A stretch of DNA of 64,000 nt. Source: Nephrocerus scutellatus (taxonomy: Eukaryota; Arthropoda; Insecta; Diptera; Pipunculidae). A program made the position numbers and the translations under genes. The stretch covers positions 116,900,930 through 116,964,929 of the forward strand of contig OX352762.1 in assembly GCA_947095585.1 (NCBI GenBank). Direction: 5' to 3'. Under the pieces are notes generated by a model. That model was not told where the DNA came from and did no database searches. It saw nothing but the letters and a program-made list of their open reading frames with translations. Below are positions 34,343 to 45,612 of this stretch, in pieces (the stretch's first letter is position 1; every line of letters starts with the position of its first letter).

Positions 34343-34554
34343 GGACTTTATTGCATTTTCAACAGTTCAATAAAGTTCGAATGTAAAATGGAACAGCATC
34401 CAAATAACAAATATGTGCTATTGTTTCAATATAATATTTTCTTTAAAATACTTGAATGCAATAATATCCAAGGACTTTATTGCTCTTTTGAAATTGCATT
34501 TAAGTCAAATTCTAGTTTGCAATTAATTGCATTTTCAAAAGTGCAATAAAGTCC
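34343..34554. mobile_element. Small MITE-like element
   Basis: Termini GGACTTTATTGCATTTTCAA (34343-34362) and, as reverse complement, GGACTTTATTGCACTTTTGA (34554-34535). Length about 212 bp, non-coding, flanked by TATA/CTATA. A further internal copy of GGACTTTATTGC lies near 34470. Consistent with a Tc1/mariner-type MITE inserted right after the LTR-like pair. Confidence 0.65.
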
Positions 34555-36186
34555 TATAAAAAATGATATTTTACATTTGCATTGTAATAACAATTATTGA
34601 ATTTGAGGAAATTGAAGAACACAGTAGATATTTTATCATATTTAATGTCACATAATCCGACAAATAAAATAAAAACTTTTTTTTTAAAATCGAATAAAAG
34701 TCCAAAGTGATTTGGTTCACGCTCATTTCCTTGCTTGAGTTGAGTTTTATATTCTTACTATTCTTGGAGTCGTTTGTTAGAAATCTCACATAAAAAATCA
34801 AGAAGGTAAACTTCAGCACAAAGATAAATATGGAACTCTCACGTTTTTGTCAATAGGGAACACTTATTCTTTTTTATGTATAATTATTTCGTCAAAATAT
34901 TTCTCTGTTATTATTATGTACTATGTAAAGTATGAAGTTCAATCGAGTGCACTCGAGCAGCCACTGAAATTTATTTTCATAATTAAAGAATGAATTATAA
35001 TAATTGTTGTCACGCCATAAAAAGTTATCCTATAGTTTTTGCTGCCAGTGGAAAGACAGTAACAACAAGAAACAATTTCAATGAATTTCCCATGTGAATG
35101 TGGTTTTATTGTTTATGTGGTCTACACACAGTACTTTCGTAAACTTATGAAATTCCAGGTTTCCGGTTCGTTTTTATCGCCGTGCATCTTCATAATAATA
35201 ATTATAACAACCGCAAATTTTATCAAAATTACCAGAGACAATTGCTTTGCTTGATCGCAATATGCGGTGAGTTGCGGTTAGTTGGTTGTTATGACTTATC
35301 TTAAAGTGTATGTTGCACTCTGGATAATAAGAAATAAACTTAATTTCGCTTACCAAATGTCCCAGACGATTGGGGTTAAGGAAGTTATAAATGTAAAATT
35401 AAAAAATTTCGATTGAGGTAAAAAAAAGGAAAAATCAGATCAGAATTGGTTTACTTTAAGATTAAGCGGAATCAATTAATGTTTTTATCTTCATTTTAGA
35501 TGACATTTATAAATACTGTGATTAACTTAAGACAGCACAATTCAGAGAATTTTTAATTTAATTTAATATTAATTTTTACAGGCTAAATGACTGACTTCTG
35601 TAATTGTAATTAGTTTTGCATCAGAGGGGACTTATGGAATTGGATTATTTTCATAAATTTGTTATTGTCCAATCCAATCGTTTAGGAATAGCTTATTTCA
35701 AGCTGAAGTAAACAAAAGGGGCCCGTGTGATTTGACGGCATTTCATAAAACATTCAATATCACAAAGATAAGATTATAAAATTAATGACATGTCAACGTA
35801 AACAAAAAAATTCAACAAACCCAATCTAAGAAGGTTCAATTTATTGTGGTTTCGATAACCTTGACACCGCGTTTTGCACCTGAAAAAAAAAAAAACAAAG
35901 CTACCATTTGTAAGTCTCACGTTATAGATAATTGCTTTAAGAAAAAAAAATAATATTTTTGCTTGACTTAACAGAGCACAAATTTTTCTAGAATATAATC
36001 TTAACAGGTGGTAGGATATTGTTCATCAAATGACACTGTTCTCGATTAATCTTCATAAGAGCTGGTTTTTCGTTTATAATGGAATACCTTTCCAAGGAAG
36101 AAATTTTTACGCAGTCTTGTACCATTGTTGCAGAATTCACGACAACATATATTCCAGAGTATTAGTTGTGTATTGCTTGTATTAAA
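34555..36186. other. Gene-free AT-rich stretch
   Basis: No recognised coding sequence or transposon motif. Confidence 0.4.
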
Positions 36187-36530
36187 TCTATATAAATAAA
36201 AATAAAATACTGTTCGTTAGTAAGCGCATGACTTGAGAACGGCTTGACCGATTTGGCTTATTTTTATTTTAGAATGTTCGTCATAGTCCGTGTAAGGTTT
36301 ATTTGGAATAGGTTTATTTGGGAAAAAAGTTTCCCGAAAAATTGGACAATTCTGGATAAGCTGAAAGTGCTGTTTTCCATAGGATTTTTGTATAAACTCA
36401 CGACCATAACTCACGATTCCAGCACGTATATATTTTTTGCCGATATAAGTTTCGATTAGCTAGGGTAGTCAATTGGTAGGTGGTGGTCAGTCGGATGGGG
36501 CAGCCGGGAGACGCCGGGTATTTCCGCTAG
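36187..36530 (+). mobile_element. Non-autonomous Helitron-like element
   Basis: Starts TCTATATAAATAAAAATAAA and ends GGTATTTCCGCTAG, flanked by A on the left and T on the right, as expected for Helitrons (5'-TC, CTRR-3', A/T target, no duplication). A short CCGG...CCGG pairing lies about 9 bases before CTAG. The interior has the wording TGACTTGAGAACGGCTTGAC common in such insect elements. No helicase coding. Confidence 0.75.
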
Positions 36531-36799
36531 TTACATAATACATAGAGTGTGAACTTAGAAAAAGAGACTTAGGCTGCTTCTGAAAAGACCACTCATTTCA
36601 ATAATTAAAATTCATATGGAATCCTCCTCCACTTTGTAATATTGTAAAAATTAAACCAAAAAGAAACATTCAAATTGAATCCACGTACTTTTGGGCATAA
36701 CAAAATTTAAACATCAAATTTTGTGTATTTGTGATTTTGGAAGGTAAATTAAATTTTTTTCCAAACATAAAGAATGTCAATGTGAGTTTATGAGTACAA
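36531..36799. other. Gene-free stretch
   Basis: No feature recognised. Confidence 0.35.
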
Positions 36800-37010
36800 T
36801 ATTCTACTTTTTGAGTGCCCAGGTGTAAACTCAACTCCACTAACCACAACACTTTCTTTCCTTCTTCTTGGGAAGACTCTAGAAGAATAAGATAAATGGT
36901 CTGCGGAGTGGCAAAGCCAACGTTAAAGAACACCTGTTCAAAGCAATAGCGGGTATACCATTAGGCCCACAGGTTTTTGAAAGTGTCAAATGTTAGTTTG
37001 TAATAATACA
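36800..37010 (-). mobile_element. Possible LINE fragment
   Basis: Minus-strand text resembling GPxGIPA followed by VFFNVGFATPQTIYLILLES. It resembles the region just before the reverse transcriptase fingers of the jockey copies (compare 14350-14450). Short and diverged. Confidence 0.4.
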
Positions 37011-37529
37011 TTTACGAAATGAATCACTTAACCACCATGGACAGAGAAGAATTTACGTAGATTGGGTATTAAAACAGCAGGAAGTTGATGCTGATTTTTT
37101 AAAGAAAATCTTCCTTTCTGATAAGGCACATTTCTACCTCTCTGTATGTTAATAACAGAATTGCCGCATATGGTGTAAGGAAAATCTTGATGAGATTCAC
37201 GAGACTCCATGATGTGCTCAAAAAGTGACTGTTTTGTGCGCATATTGTTAGGCGGCGTCATTGGGCCATACGTTTTTGTAACTAATAGTCGAACTGTAAC
37301 AGTCAATGGTGAGCGTTGAAGGCGCATGATAACCTATTATTTTTGGTATCAAATCAAATATATTGATGTAGAAATCAAATTTAAAGGGCTTAGCCCACCT
37401 TATTGCCGTGGCGCAAGTCATTTAGGGAGTTCAGGGAGAGCAACAAGTTTTCATATAAAAAAAAAACAAGAAAGCTTAACTTGTCTGCTGAACTTTATTT
37501 AACGTTTTGTTGATGGCCGCCAACATCAT
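37011..37529. other. Gene-free stretch
   Basis: A minus-strand open frame of 99 codons at 37028-37327 is basic (MRLQRSPLTVTVRLLVTKTY...) with no recognised family. Confidence 0.3.
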
Positions 37530-38765
37530 GCAATTTTGAGGGTTTTTTGGTTACGCGAAGAGTCATCTCTATGGCAACAAACTCAAAACATTGGATCAAA
37601 TTAATAACCAAAATTCATTAAGTTATAGTCGATATAACGCCTTGCCGATATAAAGTTTGCAAAAAAGTAATTGAAAATTACCTCAAAAGGATCGGCTCCT
37701 GCAAAACATCCAAAGAATGCTATTTTAATGATGTTATTTTTCATACTTAATGAAATACATAAAATTTTCGACTGATAAAAAATAATCCAATGACTTCCTT
37801 AAATTTCTGTTGTTTTTGTTTAAATAAATTTCGGAAACTTAAGTTGCATTACCCTTTACATAAAAGAATGGCTTTTATGTAACTGTTGGTGAGTTTATTC
37901 AGTTAGATGTGGATGGATGGTATTCAAAAATTTTTAATTTCTGTCTTTACATTAAAATAATGTTTTTTTTATTAAATCAAATATTTTTCTGTATTCTAAT
38001 ATATATTTAAAAATAGAAAAAGTCTTAAGGATATGAATTGAAAAATTCCAAAAATTCGGTTCAACATCAAAAGAATTAATAGAAGTAGAGTTTAAAAACA
38101 GATAATTTTTGATGGAGTCTCCAGACATCATTAACGTAGATATCAAAAAGAAGTCAAATTTTTGGTGGGGTTACGCGAAGAGTCGTGTCTACAGCAACAA
38201 ACCCGAAACACTGGAGAAATTAATAATCAACATCCGCCAAGTTATAGTCGAGCTAACTCCAAAAACTTGCGAAAAAGTAATCGAAAGTTACCTCAAAAGG
38301 ATCAGCTGCTGCAAAAGATTCTGATGTTCATACTTAATGAAATGACTGAAATTTTCGATTGATAAAAAATAGTCCAAAGATTTTATTTAATTTTTGTCGT
38401 TTTCGTTTAAAAAAAAAGTTCGAAAACTTAAGTTGGATCACCCTTTACATAAAAGAATTGCTTTTATGATCAGTTGATTGAGTTAGATGGGCATGGATGG
38501 GATTCGAAAAATTATAATTCTTGTGTGCACATTAATATAACTTTTTTTACAATTAAATCAAGCTATTCACGATCATAGTTTTTAATTTCTAATATCTATT
38601 TAAAAATAAAAAAAGCTGTGTACTGGAAATTAAAAAATTCCAAAAGTTCGGTTCAATATCAAATGTAAATAAAAGAGGTGCTTGAAAAGTGAATTATTTT
38701 GGTCGAATTACCAGACATTATTGTCATACAGATCTCGTCAAAATGGAATCAAATTTTTAGTGGCA
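37530..38765 (+). repeat. Tandem array of about 600-bp units carrying the end of a mariner-type transposase
   Basis: Two consecutive units and the start of a third. In each unit a transposase C-terminus is seen; the clearest is WWGYAKSRVYSNKPETLEKL followed by INIRQVIVELTPKTCEKVIE and YLKRI at 38162-38310. The first unit has a more decayed version at about 37545-37700. After each come matching 3' sequences: TACTTAATGAAAT, TTCGAxTGATAAAAAAT, AACTTAAGTTGxATxACCCTTTACATAAAAGAAT. A CCAGACATxATT...TCAAATTTTTxGTGG block at 38121 recurs at 38712, giving a period of about 591 bp. The upstream catalytic half of the transposase is absent, so it is a duplicated relic. Confidence 0.75.
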
Positions 38766-39046
38766 CATACGCAGTACACAACTGATAAATAATTTCACAT
38801 CACAGGTGTAAGGAATTGGGCCAAAAAACGTTTTGTGTCATTTTTTTGATATGCAAACCTAAAACTTAAGTCATTTTTCCATATTTTTCTATAAAAACAT
38901 ATTCATGATCATGATCAGCATAACCGATCTGTACCGATTTTTTGGCTTTAAGGTTTATATTTGCCTAAAACGTACAAAAAACATGTTTCTTGGCGTACGA
39001 AGTAATAAGCTGATACAACTTTCTATACTATATACTATATCAAGAA
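38766..39046. other. Gene-free stretch
   Basis: Nothing supported. Confidence 0.3.
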
Positions 39047-39057
39047 AAAAAAATTAA

Positions 39058-39310
39058 GGTGTGGGCGCCGTGGCCCAGTGGAAATGCGCTACTGAGCAGG
39101 AGGTTCGTGGTTCGAACCTCAGTAACACCAAAATTATTTTTCACTGTGTCCCACCTCTCGCGATTGTCTGACAAACGTTCCGAGAGTAATAACTTATCAC
39201 GAAAGGCTTCTCGCCGTTCGAATACGCCCTTAAATTGTAGGTCTCTTCAATTTGTGTCCAAAAATATACATGCACAACACAAATGGTCGCGAGAAGCTCG
39301 GCCTTGGATT
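39058..39310 (+). mobile_element. tRNA-derived SINE, 3'-truncated
   Basis: GGGCGCCGTGGCCCAGTGG head, GGTTCGAACCTC box B, body to GAAGCTCGGCCTTGGATT. The last 40 or so bases and ATT tail found in the 63671 copy are missing. AAAAAAATTA occurs on both sides (39047-39056 and 39311-39320), a possible target duplication but low in complexity. Confidence 0.85.
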
Positions 39311-39320
39311 AAAAAAATTA

Positions 39321-41539
39321 ACACAAATTTCCAACATTTATGGGATTTATAGGTTCATATTTGACGAGCTTAAAAAACTAAATGAGTTAATGTTATCGAT
39401 AAGACTAACGAGACAAATATTCTGTCCAAGCATTTTTTTATTAAATTATATAAAAATTACATTCTTTCGTTTCGTTTGTAAAAAGTTTTGCCTAAATTCG
39501 TAACCTTACACTAGTTCCGAACTAGTTTCCAAGAGTAAATTAACAGTTTGCACTCAACGTATGAATAGAGATGGATATGAGTTAAAAGGCGAAATTTAAG
39601 GGAGAAAATGCAACTTTAATTCGCTTATTTTGCAGTGAGTATCAGTATCTTTTTGACATTAAATCATTGTACTCACTCAACACTTGAAGGCAGTAATATT
39701 TGAGCTAAATTGGCCTACATAGATTACCAATTATTTGACTTGGATATTAAAACAAAACAAAAATTGTTAAAAAGCACATAAGATTACGTATACGCCTGAG
39801 TGTAATGATACTTTCAATTTTACACAGAAATTTCAAGATTTAATCACTGCATGTATTAATGTAATCACAAAAAACTGGAGACGTAAAGTTTTTATACAAA
39901 TAACGAATAATTGCAATACAAATTTTGGAAATGATTATCCATTCTTCACTTTGAACTTTAAGCACAATTGATATGTTCTTGTCACATGATTTGCATTTTA
40001 ACTGAAACTTAATGAAAAACAAAAAAATCCCCAAAATGAGCGCACAAAAAAAAAATTGCAACAAATAAAGACACCAATTAATTAAACATTCTACCTGTAT
40101 TGGTAGCAATAATTCCAATCACAACAGTTCAACATTTTTTGTTTGTGCAGCAAATATTCTGATCGCGATCGAGAAGCTAACGAATACGACGCGCTACTGA
40201 TCTTGGCTTGAAAGCCGTCGGAACCGACTGATGGTTAAGAAAAATTGCACCCAGATATCAGGCTTAAAAAGACCAAACAACTTAACTTAAATTCGAGCCA
40301 AGTCAAACGAACACACCCCCTCTCTGTACACCATTCAATTTATTAATATATATAACTAAAGCGAATCGCATGTATATAGAAAATAAAAGCGTGCAACAAG
40401 TAGTGTGCGTGATTGCAAGAGATACATTACATGTATGTGTGTGTGTGTGTGTGCTTAAAATAATTCTTGAATAACTCGAACACACTGCACTATGGAATGT
40501 GAACTATAATGAAGTAATACGCTATTTCACTTTCATGCATGCATACCTATATGCCGACATACATATGTATCTATAGATTTGTTCGTACTTACATATCCAA
40601 TTTAAAAGAATTGAAAACCTTGAGTTTTATATCGTCGCTCGTTGGCTGAGATTTGGATTCCAACATGGAATCAGATAGATTTGGTTTGGGTGCCTTTCCC
40701 TTTTATTTTTTTGCCTGCATGCATGACAACTATTGCCGAGCGATATTTCTACATAAACACATACTTGCATACATAGTACTTATATTCTATATAGTAGACT
40801 GTCGTATATACCTATACATATAGTACAGCACAGAAAGAACAACTTGTGCACCATCGCAGACCGGACCACCGACAACATTCAAAGTTGTTGCACTCTTGCT
40901 GCTTCAGATCACCTGTATTCACGAGCACGATCACTGTTTACCCTACTGACAGCGACTAGGTCCTCACATCGCGGTGGGATCAAGTAACTGATGCTGGCTG
41001 ACTGACTCTTACTGTTGCATCAAGTATTACAACTCCAGAGAGTTTTGCTGGTGTTGTTGTTGTTTTTTTCTGCTATTATCAAACGAAACCAGTTTCGCTT
41101 TCGTGGGTTTTTATAGCAAAAACAGATCATCGCATCGGTAATGCATACAGAAATCTTTCGATTGAAGCTTAGCATAAGAATAATAAATTTATAAGATGTA
41201 AAATTGAAATTAAACTCGGTAAAATGCAGTAAAGTGGTACAGTTTTACCTGTATATGTATGTATGCTACCTAGTAAGGTAGATATTTAGTCACTTTTTAA
41301 ATTCTTTTAAAGTACACATTTTAGCATAAGCTAAATTGCTTATATTAACTGGTAAATTAGATATAGTTAGTTAGTTAGTTACTTGTTCTTTATTTTTATT
41401 AATTCCTTTAAAAAGGTTTTACAAAAGTAAATAAAGGTTGGGCAATTTAAAAGTTTCTTTTTAAAAACGCTATAAAGTGAGTATACATCAATATTTTTTT
41501 GGAATTTTTTTTTATTCTGAAGGTTGGAGTCTCCGATTT
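39321..41539. other. Gene-free AT-rich stretch
   Basis: No coding sequence recognised. A (GT)n run lies at 40435-40453 and a TAGT run at 41367-41382. 40840-41060 is less AT-rich and could be an untranslated exon, but nothing confirms this. Confidence 0.4.
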
Positions 41540-41710
41540 AAGAAAACAACCCATAAATATACAATGTGCAAAATTTCAATAAAATCGGGTAACATTTTTA
41601 AAAAAATGTTGGGAGCCCCCTAATCCTAAGATTTGGTGTCCCAGTCCGCCTGCCAGCCAGCCAGACGCGGGCACGCGAAGTTAATATGGAGAATTATAGA
41701 AAGTTTCGTT
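41540..41710. repeat. Dispersed repeat, copy 2
   Basis: Same ordered blocks as 200-440: TGTGCAAAATTTCAATAAAA-TCGGG, GCCAGCCAGCCAG, CGGGCACGCGAAGTTAAT and GGAGAATTATA. Confidence 0.5.
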
Positions 41711-41754
41711 CACGTAGCTCCCTCTACTGGCCTCACAGTAAGCCGTCCTGTGAG

Positions 41755-42153
41755 TCAAGAACTTTTTCGATCATTTCGGCACCCATCTCGCGAATAACAG
41801 TCGCAATGTTATGTTTTAAAGCTAGAATTGTCTCTAGATTGTAGGCATAATATCTATCTTTAACGGCACCCTATAGAAAAAAGTCCATCGGCACGCAGCT
41901 TTAGGCCAGCAGGATTGACATCTCCAAAACGGCTGATTATTCGGTTGCCAAATTAAGCGTACAAGAGATCGATTGTCAGTTGGCTTGTATATCATCTGGC
42001 GCCATCTTGTTGAAACCAAGGTCGACTACATTCATGGCATCAATTTTAGGCCATACAAATTTGATCAACTGGCTCTGTAACGGTCGCCATTGGCGGTAAC
42101 GGCATTTCCAGCAACATTTTCGAAGAAAAATTGGCCACCACTCCAAAATCCAA
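41755..42153 (-). mobile_element. Mariner-type transposase, 3' part of split copy
   Basis: Minus strand, in shifting frames: ATIGFWSGGQFFFENVAGNA and VTANGDRYR (42160-42075), then WPKIDAMNVVDLGFN (42060-42010, the stretch before the second catalytic Asp), and a degraded DDE end with a DFFL-GAVKDR pattern near 41885-41855. It continues the N-terminal part at 42905-43430, from which it is separated by element X. Confidence 0.75.
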
Positions 42154-42896
42154 TTGTCGCTCTTGGTTGTCACCGAGGGGACTGCTGTATCTACTTCATC
42201 GTTAGGTTTGATACTTGGTACACTCGGCAAATGAATAGGCCAAGGTTGCTAGTACTTATAGTGTCTAGAATTGGACATTGTCTTCGTATTTAGCAGACTG
42301 GTCGTACACTGCAGGACCGTAATATTGCCTGGGATAGTTTCAATCCTAGGCGACCTAGGATACCTCGCTATCCTATTGACAAATGATTGGGTTCGATGTA
42401 CTGGATGATGTGCTGCCAGGGTTAGCTTTGCTTGGCCCAGGCACTAATACTGAACGAGCTGAGGCCTTTGATGTCAAATCTCATCAAAGTAGCTTTGGTA
42501 CTACGGGAGTTAGTTTGAAGTAGACCTCCTTGGAGGTTAGTTGAGTCTAAGCCAACTATTGGTTGAGTACCCAGTGTCGTTCTGGGCTTGACCTACGTAG
42601 TGGCTGGTGGTTTAATACCTTAGTAGGGGTAGATCACTACTATTGGTATATCGACCAGATCTGGTGTTGCAAATTTCTTTGGTATGTCAGTGTCCTTCCA
42701 GATGTAACCGGTGCGATTATGTGCTCCATGTGGAGTTTCATATCTCAACCGGATCGGCAGGGATATAAGATTAGCCCTGCTCTATCCAGTGTGTCAAAAC
42801 TGGTGTACATCTATTTAGATGGACGTTGATTGACGTAGACCAATCCCTGTCAGAAGAGGACCGTGGAATTAAGCCCTATGTTGGCGGTGTTCACGG
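42154..42896 (+). repeat. Unclassified interspersed element X, copy B, inserted in a mariner
   Basis: 743 bp inserted between two halves of a transposase gene and bounded by an exact 8-bp duplication AAATCCAA (42146-42153 and 42897-42904). Matches 11655-12393 end to end in inverted orientation. The hairpin seen in copy A is present but imperfect here (CCTAGGATA...TATCCTA near 42352-42378). No terminal inverted repeat, LTR signature (TG...CA), poly(A), box A/B or shared reading frame. The 8-bp duplication fits hAT-type insertion, but the termini do not show the usual hAT ends. Class unknown. Confidence 0.8.
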
Positions 42897-42904
42897 AAAT
42901 CCAA

Positions 42905-43430
42905 ATACACTTTTCTGTTGCACTTGGTGGATGCATTGGCAGTTCAGCTTGTTTACATAACCGCCGAGATGGAAATACTGATGGCAATCTCTGAAAAGAT
43001 AATTTTCGACAAAAATCGACGTCATTATCAAGAGATATCGGACATTTGCTTTCAACTCCTGAGTCATCTGCACCTTGTAAGCGAGTAATCCGATGCCTTT
43101 ATGTAGTCGAGGTCGATGGATTCTGTCCCACACTATGGGCCACATCCATAATATTCTTGGGCTCAAGGACCACTTCTGTTATCCAATAGCAAGTCTTTCT
43201 CATGAACTTTCTTCACTAATTTCACTAAAGCGGTTCCGCTTGGCGCTCTTCCACGACCCATATTTCTTTTCAAGATTCGCCAGTTTCGGCTACATAACAC
43301 TGACATTGAAAATAAGTTCTAAGTATTTCGAAACGCTCCTCAAGCGAAAATATGATTGTTTCGTGTCACGGAATATCCCACTGACGAGCTGACAAACTTT
43401 CAAGCAAATAGTTTAAAAAACAAATGTTCC
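42905..43430 (-). mobile_element. Mariner-type transposase, 5' part of split copy
   Basis: Minus strand: an N-terminal helix-turn-helix region in pieces (ERFEILRTYFQCQCYVAETG near 43350-43290), a linker VGQNPSTSTT, then YKVQMTQELKAN (43085-43045) and YFHLGGYVNKLNCQ (42980-42940), which corresponds to the region after the first catalytic Asp in DEAHFHLxGxVNxQN. Here the Asp-Glu-Ala segment is lost. Multiple stops. Confidence 0.75.
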
Positions 43431-43559
43431 AATGGCCTATGACTTAAAAACAAGCCAGTAGATTGCCCACCCTTTATAATAACTATATATTAAGCATTTA
43501 AAAATAAATATACGTAATAATGAACATACGACAATGATGAACAAGAAACGTTTAAAAAA

Positions 43560-43840
43560 ATTACTACCGAAATTCTAAAGACGGTGGTCGCAACTTTAAG
43601 TGCAGCCGTAGGTGCTTTAGTTCAAAATAAGCTAAATCAGTCGATTCTACGCCGATCAGAGGAATTGGAAATCACTCAGTCCACATTGTGGCAAATTTTG
43701 CATAAAGATCTTTGCCTATACCCTTACAAGATCAAATTAACTCAAGAAATAAGGACTTTTGATCATTTGAAGCGCCGAAACTTATACTTATATCAAATGA
43801 GATTTTGCTATTGGTCGTTTTGTCCATCTACATAGTATTT
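43560..43840 (+). mobile_element. Mariner-type transposase fragment
   Basis: Plus-strand open frame with ELEITQSTLWQILHKDLCLY, PYKIKLTQEIRTFDHLKRRN. This is the second helix-turn-helix and linker of the same transposase type as the copies at 42905 and 59270. Only this part remains; no catalytic residues. Confidence 0.75.
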
Positions 43841-45060
43841 GAACTATCTCTTCCTCCATTATATAATCCTTGCCAAAGTATTGTAGCCTAAATTCTTTCA
43901 GAACTGGACTTATTCATAAGGACTGCTTTAAATCTCCATTTTCATTTTTATTGCTTCATTGTCTTCAGTTCACACGTACTGGAAACCTCTTTACTTTATC
44001 ATTTCATCCGTTCTTTCCACTTTATTTTTTATTAACAATATTTATAAAAACTGTAATAAATTTTTCAAATTACCATACACTAAATCTGAAGTAAGGAAAT
44101 CAATACTGATGAGCAGACCGCAATCCAAAACTCATAAAAAAAAATTTTTTTTTCTGTATATGAACTCAAAAAACTATGGTTAATACTTCAATAAATTTGA
44201 AGTACAATCAAATTGCACAAAATTTAACACAAATATTTTAACTAATTGACTAATTAAATTTTGTTTTTATTTTCTCATGAAATATATTTTTCTAAGTGCA
44301 TCAGGGTATATTGTATCATGTACTTATGTTAAGCGATTCTGAGATGGAATTGAAATTTAAGATTTATACAAACTGAAACGAGTTAGAGAACAAAAACAGG
44401 TAAAACAATGACTTGAGCGTGTGTTAGGTGCAGTAGTTGTGCAACATTATCCAAGCGAACGACAATGAAAGTAAAACTTTTTAATGGATTCCCAAAGGCA
44501 TATAGCAACCAACACAGTACACTGGATTGAAGCAATTGCGGGCAGGTTGGGGACTTATGTTATAGTAATAAAAGTAGAGGAATTCACTTTCGCATAATTG
44601 TAATACAGTTTTATGCTGACTGTTGTCATCAACTGGATGCAATTCGGTTTTTCCCCCTTACCAGCAACACAGGTAAATATTCACAGAAGAGTCGAACACA
44701 GGCGAATTGTTATCCATAGTTCTGAAATGGAATACGATAGCTCTCAAAGGTTTCAGCTGTTGCATTTTGTGGTGCTTGACATGGTGTTGCATGAGAAGAT
44801 CTGTCTCTCGCTCGCGTTGAACGTAGCAGTGGTAACGTTACCGGCCATGACCTAATAATTGCACGAGCAGCAATAACCATTTGCACAGATAATTTTTTTC
44901 TTTTGATTCACATACACGAGTACAGTAATCGGTATCATGCATCGCAGTCATGCGTCCATCAATTCAGGCATAATGAGTTGTTGCTAGAGCTGTTATGACA
45001 TGAGAATGTCAGTTAAGCCATCGAAATATTGCAATGCCATAGTACTTCTTCTGTTTGATT
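43841..45060. other. Gene-free AT-rich stretch
   Basis: No recognised feature. Open frames at 43870-44183 and 44613-44855 have no family signature. Confidence 0.4.
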
Positions 45061-45070
45061 ATTCGATGGT

Positions 45071-45103
45071 AGTGGGGGGGGGGGGGGTAGGGTAGGGGGG
45101 GGT
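45071..45103 (+). repeat. Long G-run
   Basis: G-runs of 14 and 8, with a GTAGGGTAGGG connector. Could form a G-quadruplex. Length may be unreliable in assembly. Confidence 0.8.
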
Positions 45104-45134
45104 CTATTTTCACCCCCTGCGGTGTAAGTAGCGT

Positions 45135-45612
45135 TTTAATGCGAAGAGACGTACTTTTAATCTTACATCACTTCACACCCAGTAACTCTTGAACGCTTCT
45201 AGCTAAAAGGTCACCGTTGGTCTTTTTGGAAACAAAATGAAATTTTTAAGGTCAAACTTTTTTTAAATGCCTAAAATCATTACCGATATGAACGTCGTAA
45301 AAGTCAAACAAAAAAAAAATTTTTTAAATTTAATTTTCGAACGCGATTATTTGAAACTTTTGGATAAGTTTTTTTTGACAAATGCAATATTAAAGCCCAT
45401 TCAATTTTCTACAAATCCTTCTCATAATATTTGTGCATTCGATCAATAGGAGCAGGGTTAAAATTTAAAGTTTTTAAAATGAACGAAACGTACTTTTGAT
45501 CTTACGTGACTTCATACCCTATAACTCTTGAACTCTTCCAGATCCAAGTTCACTATTAATCTTTTTTGAAAGAAAAGTACTTTTTTAAGATCAAACAATG
45601 TACATTTCATTT
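45135..45612. repeat. Repeat units interrupted by a jockey-type element
   Basis: GAGACGTACTTTTAATCTTAC, CTTCACACCC-GTAACTCTTGAA (from 45146) recurs as ACGTACTTTTGATCTTACGT, CTTCATACCCTATAACTCTT (from 45488), so the period is about 340 bp. The internal block TTTTTTTGACAAATGCAATA at 45370 recurs at 47022, after the jockey element, so the array was probably longer and was split by the insertion. Confidence 0.65.
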
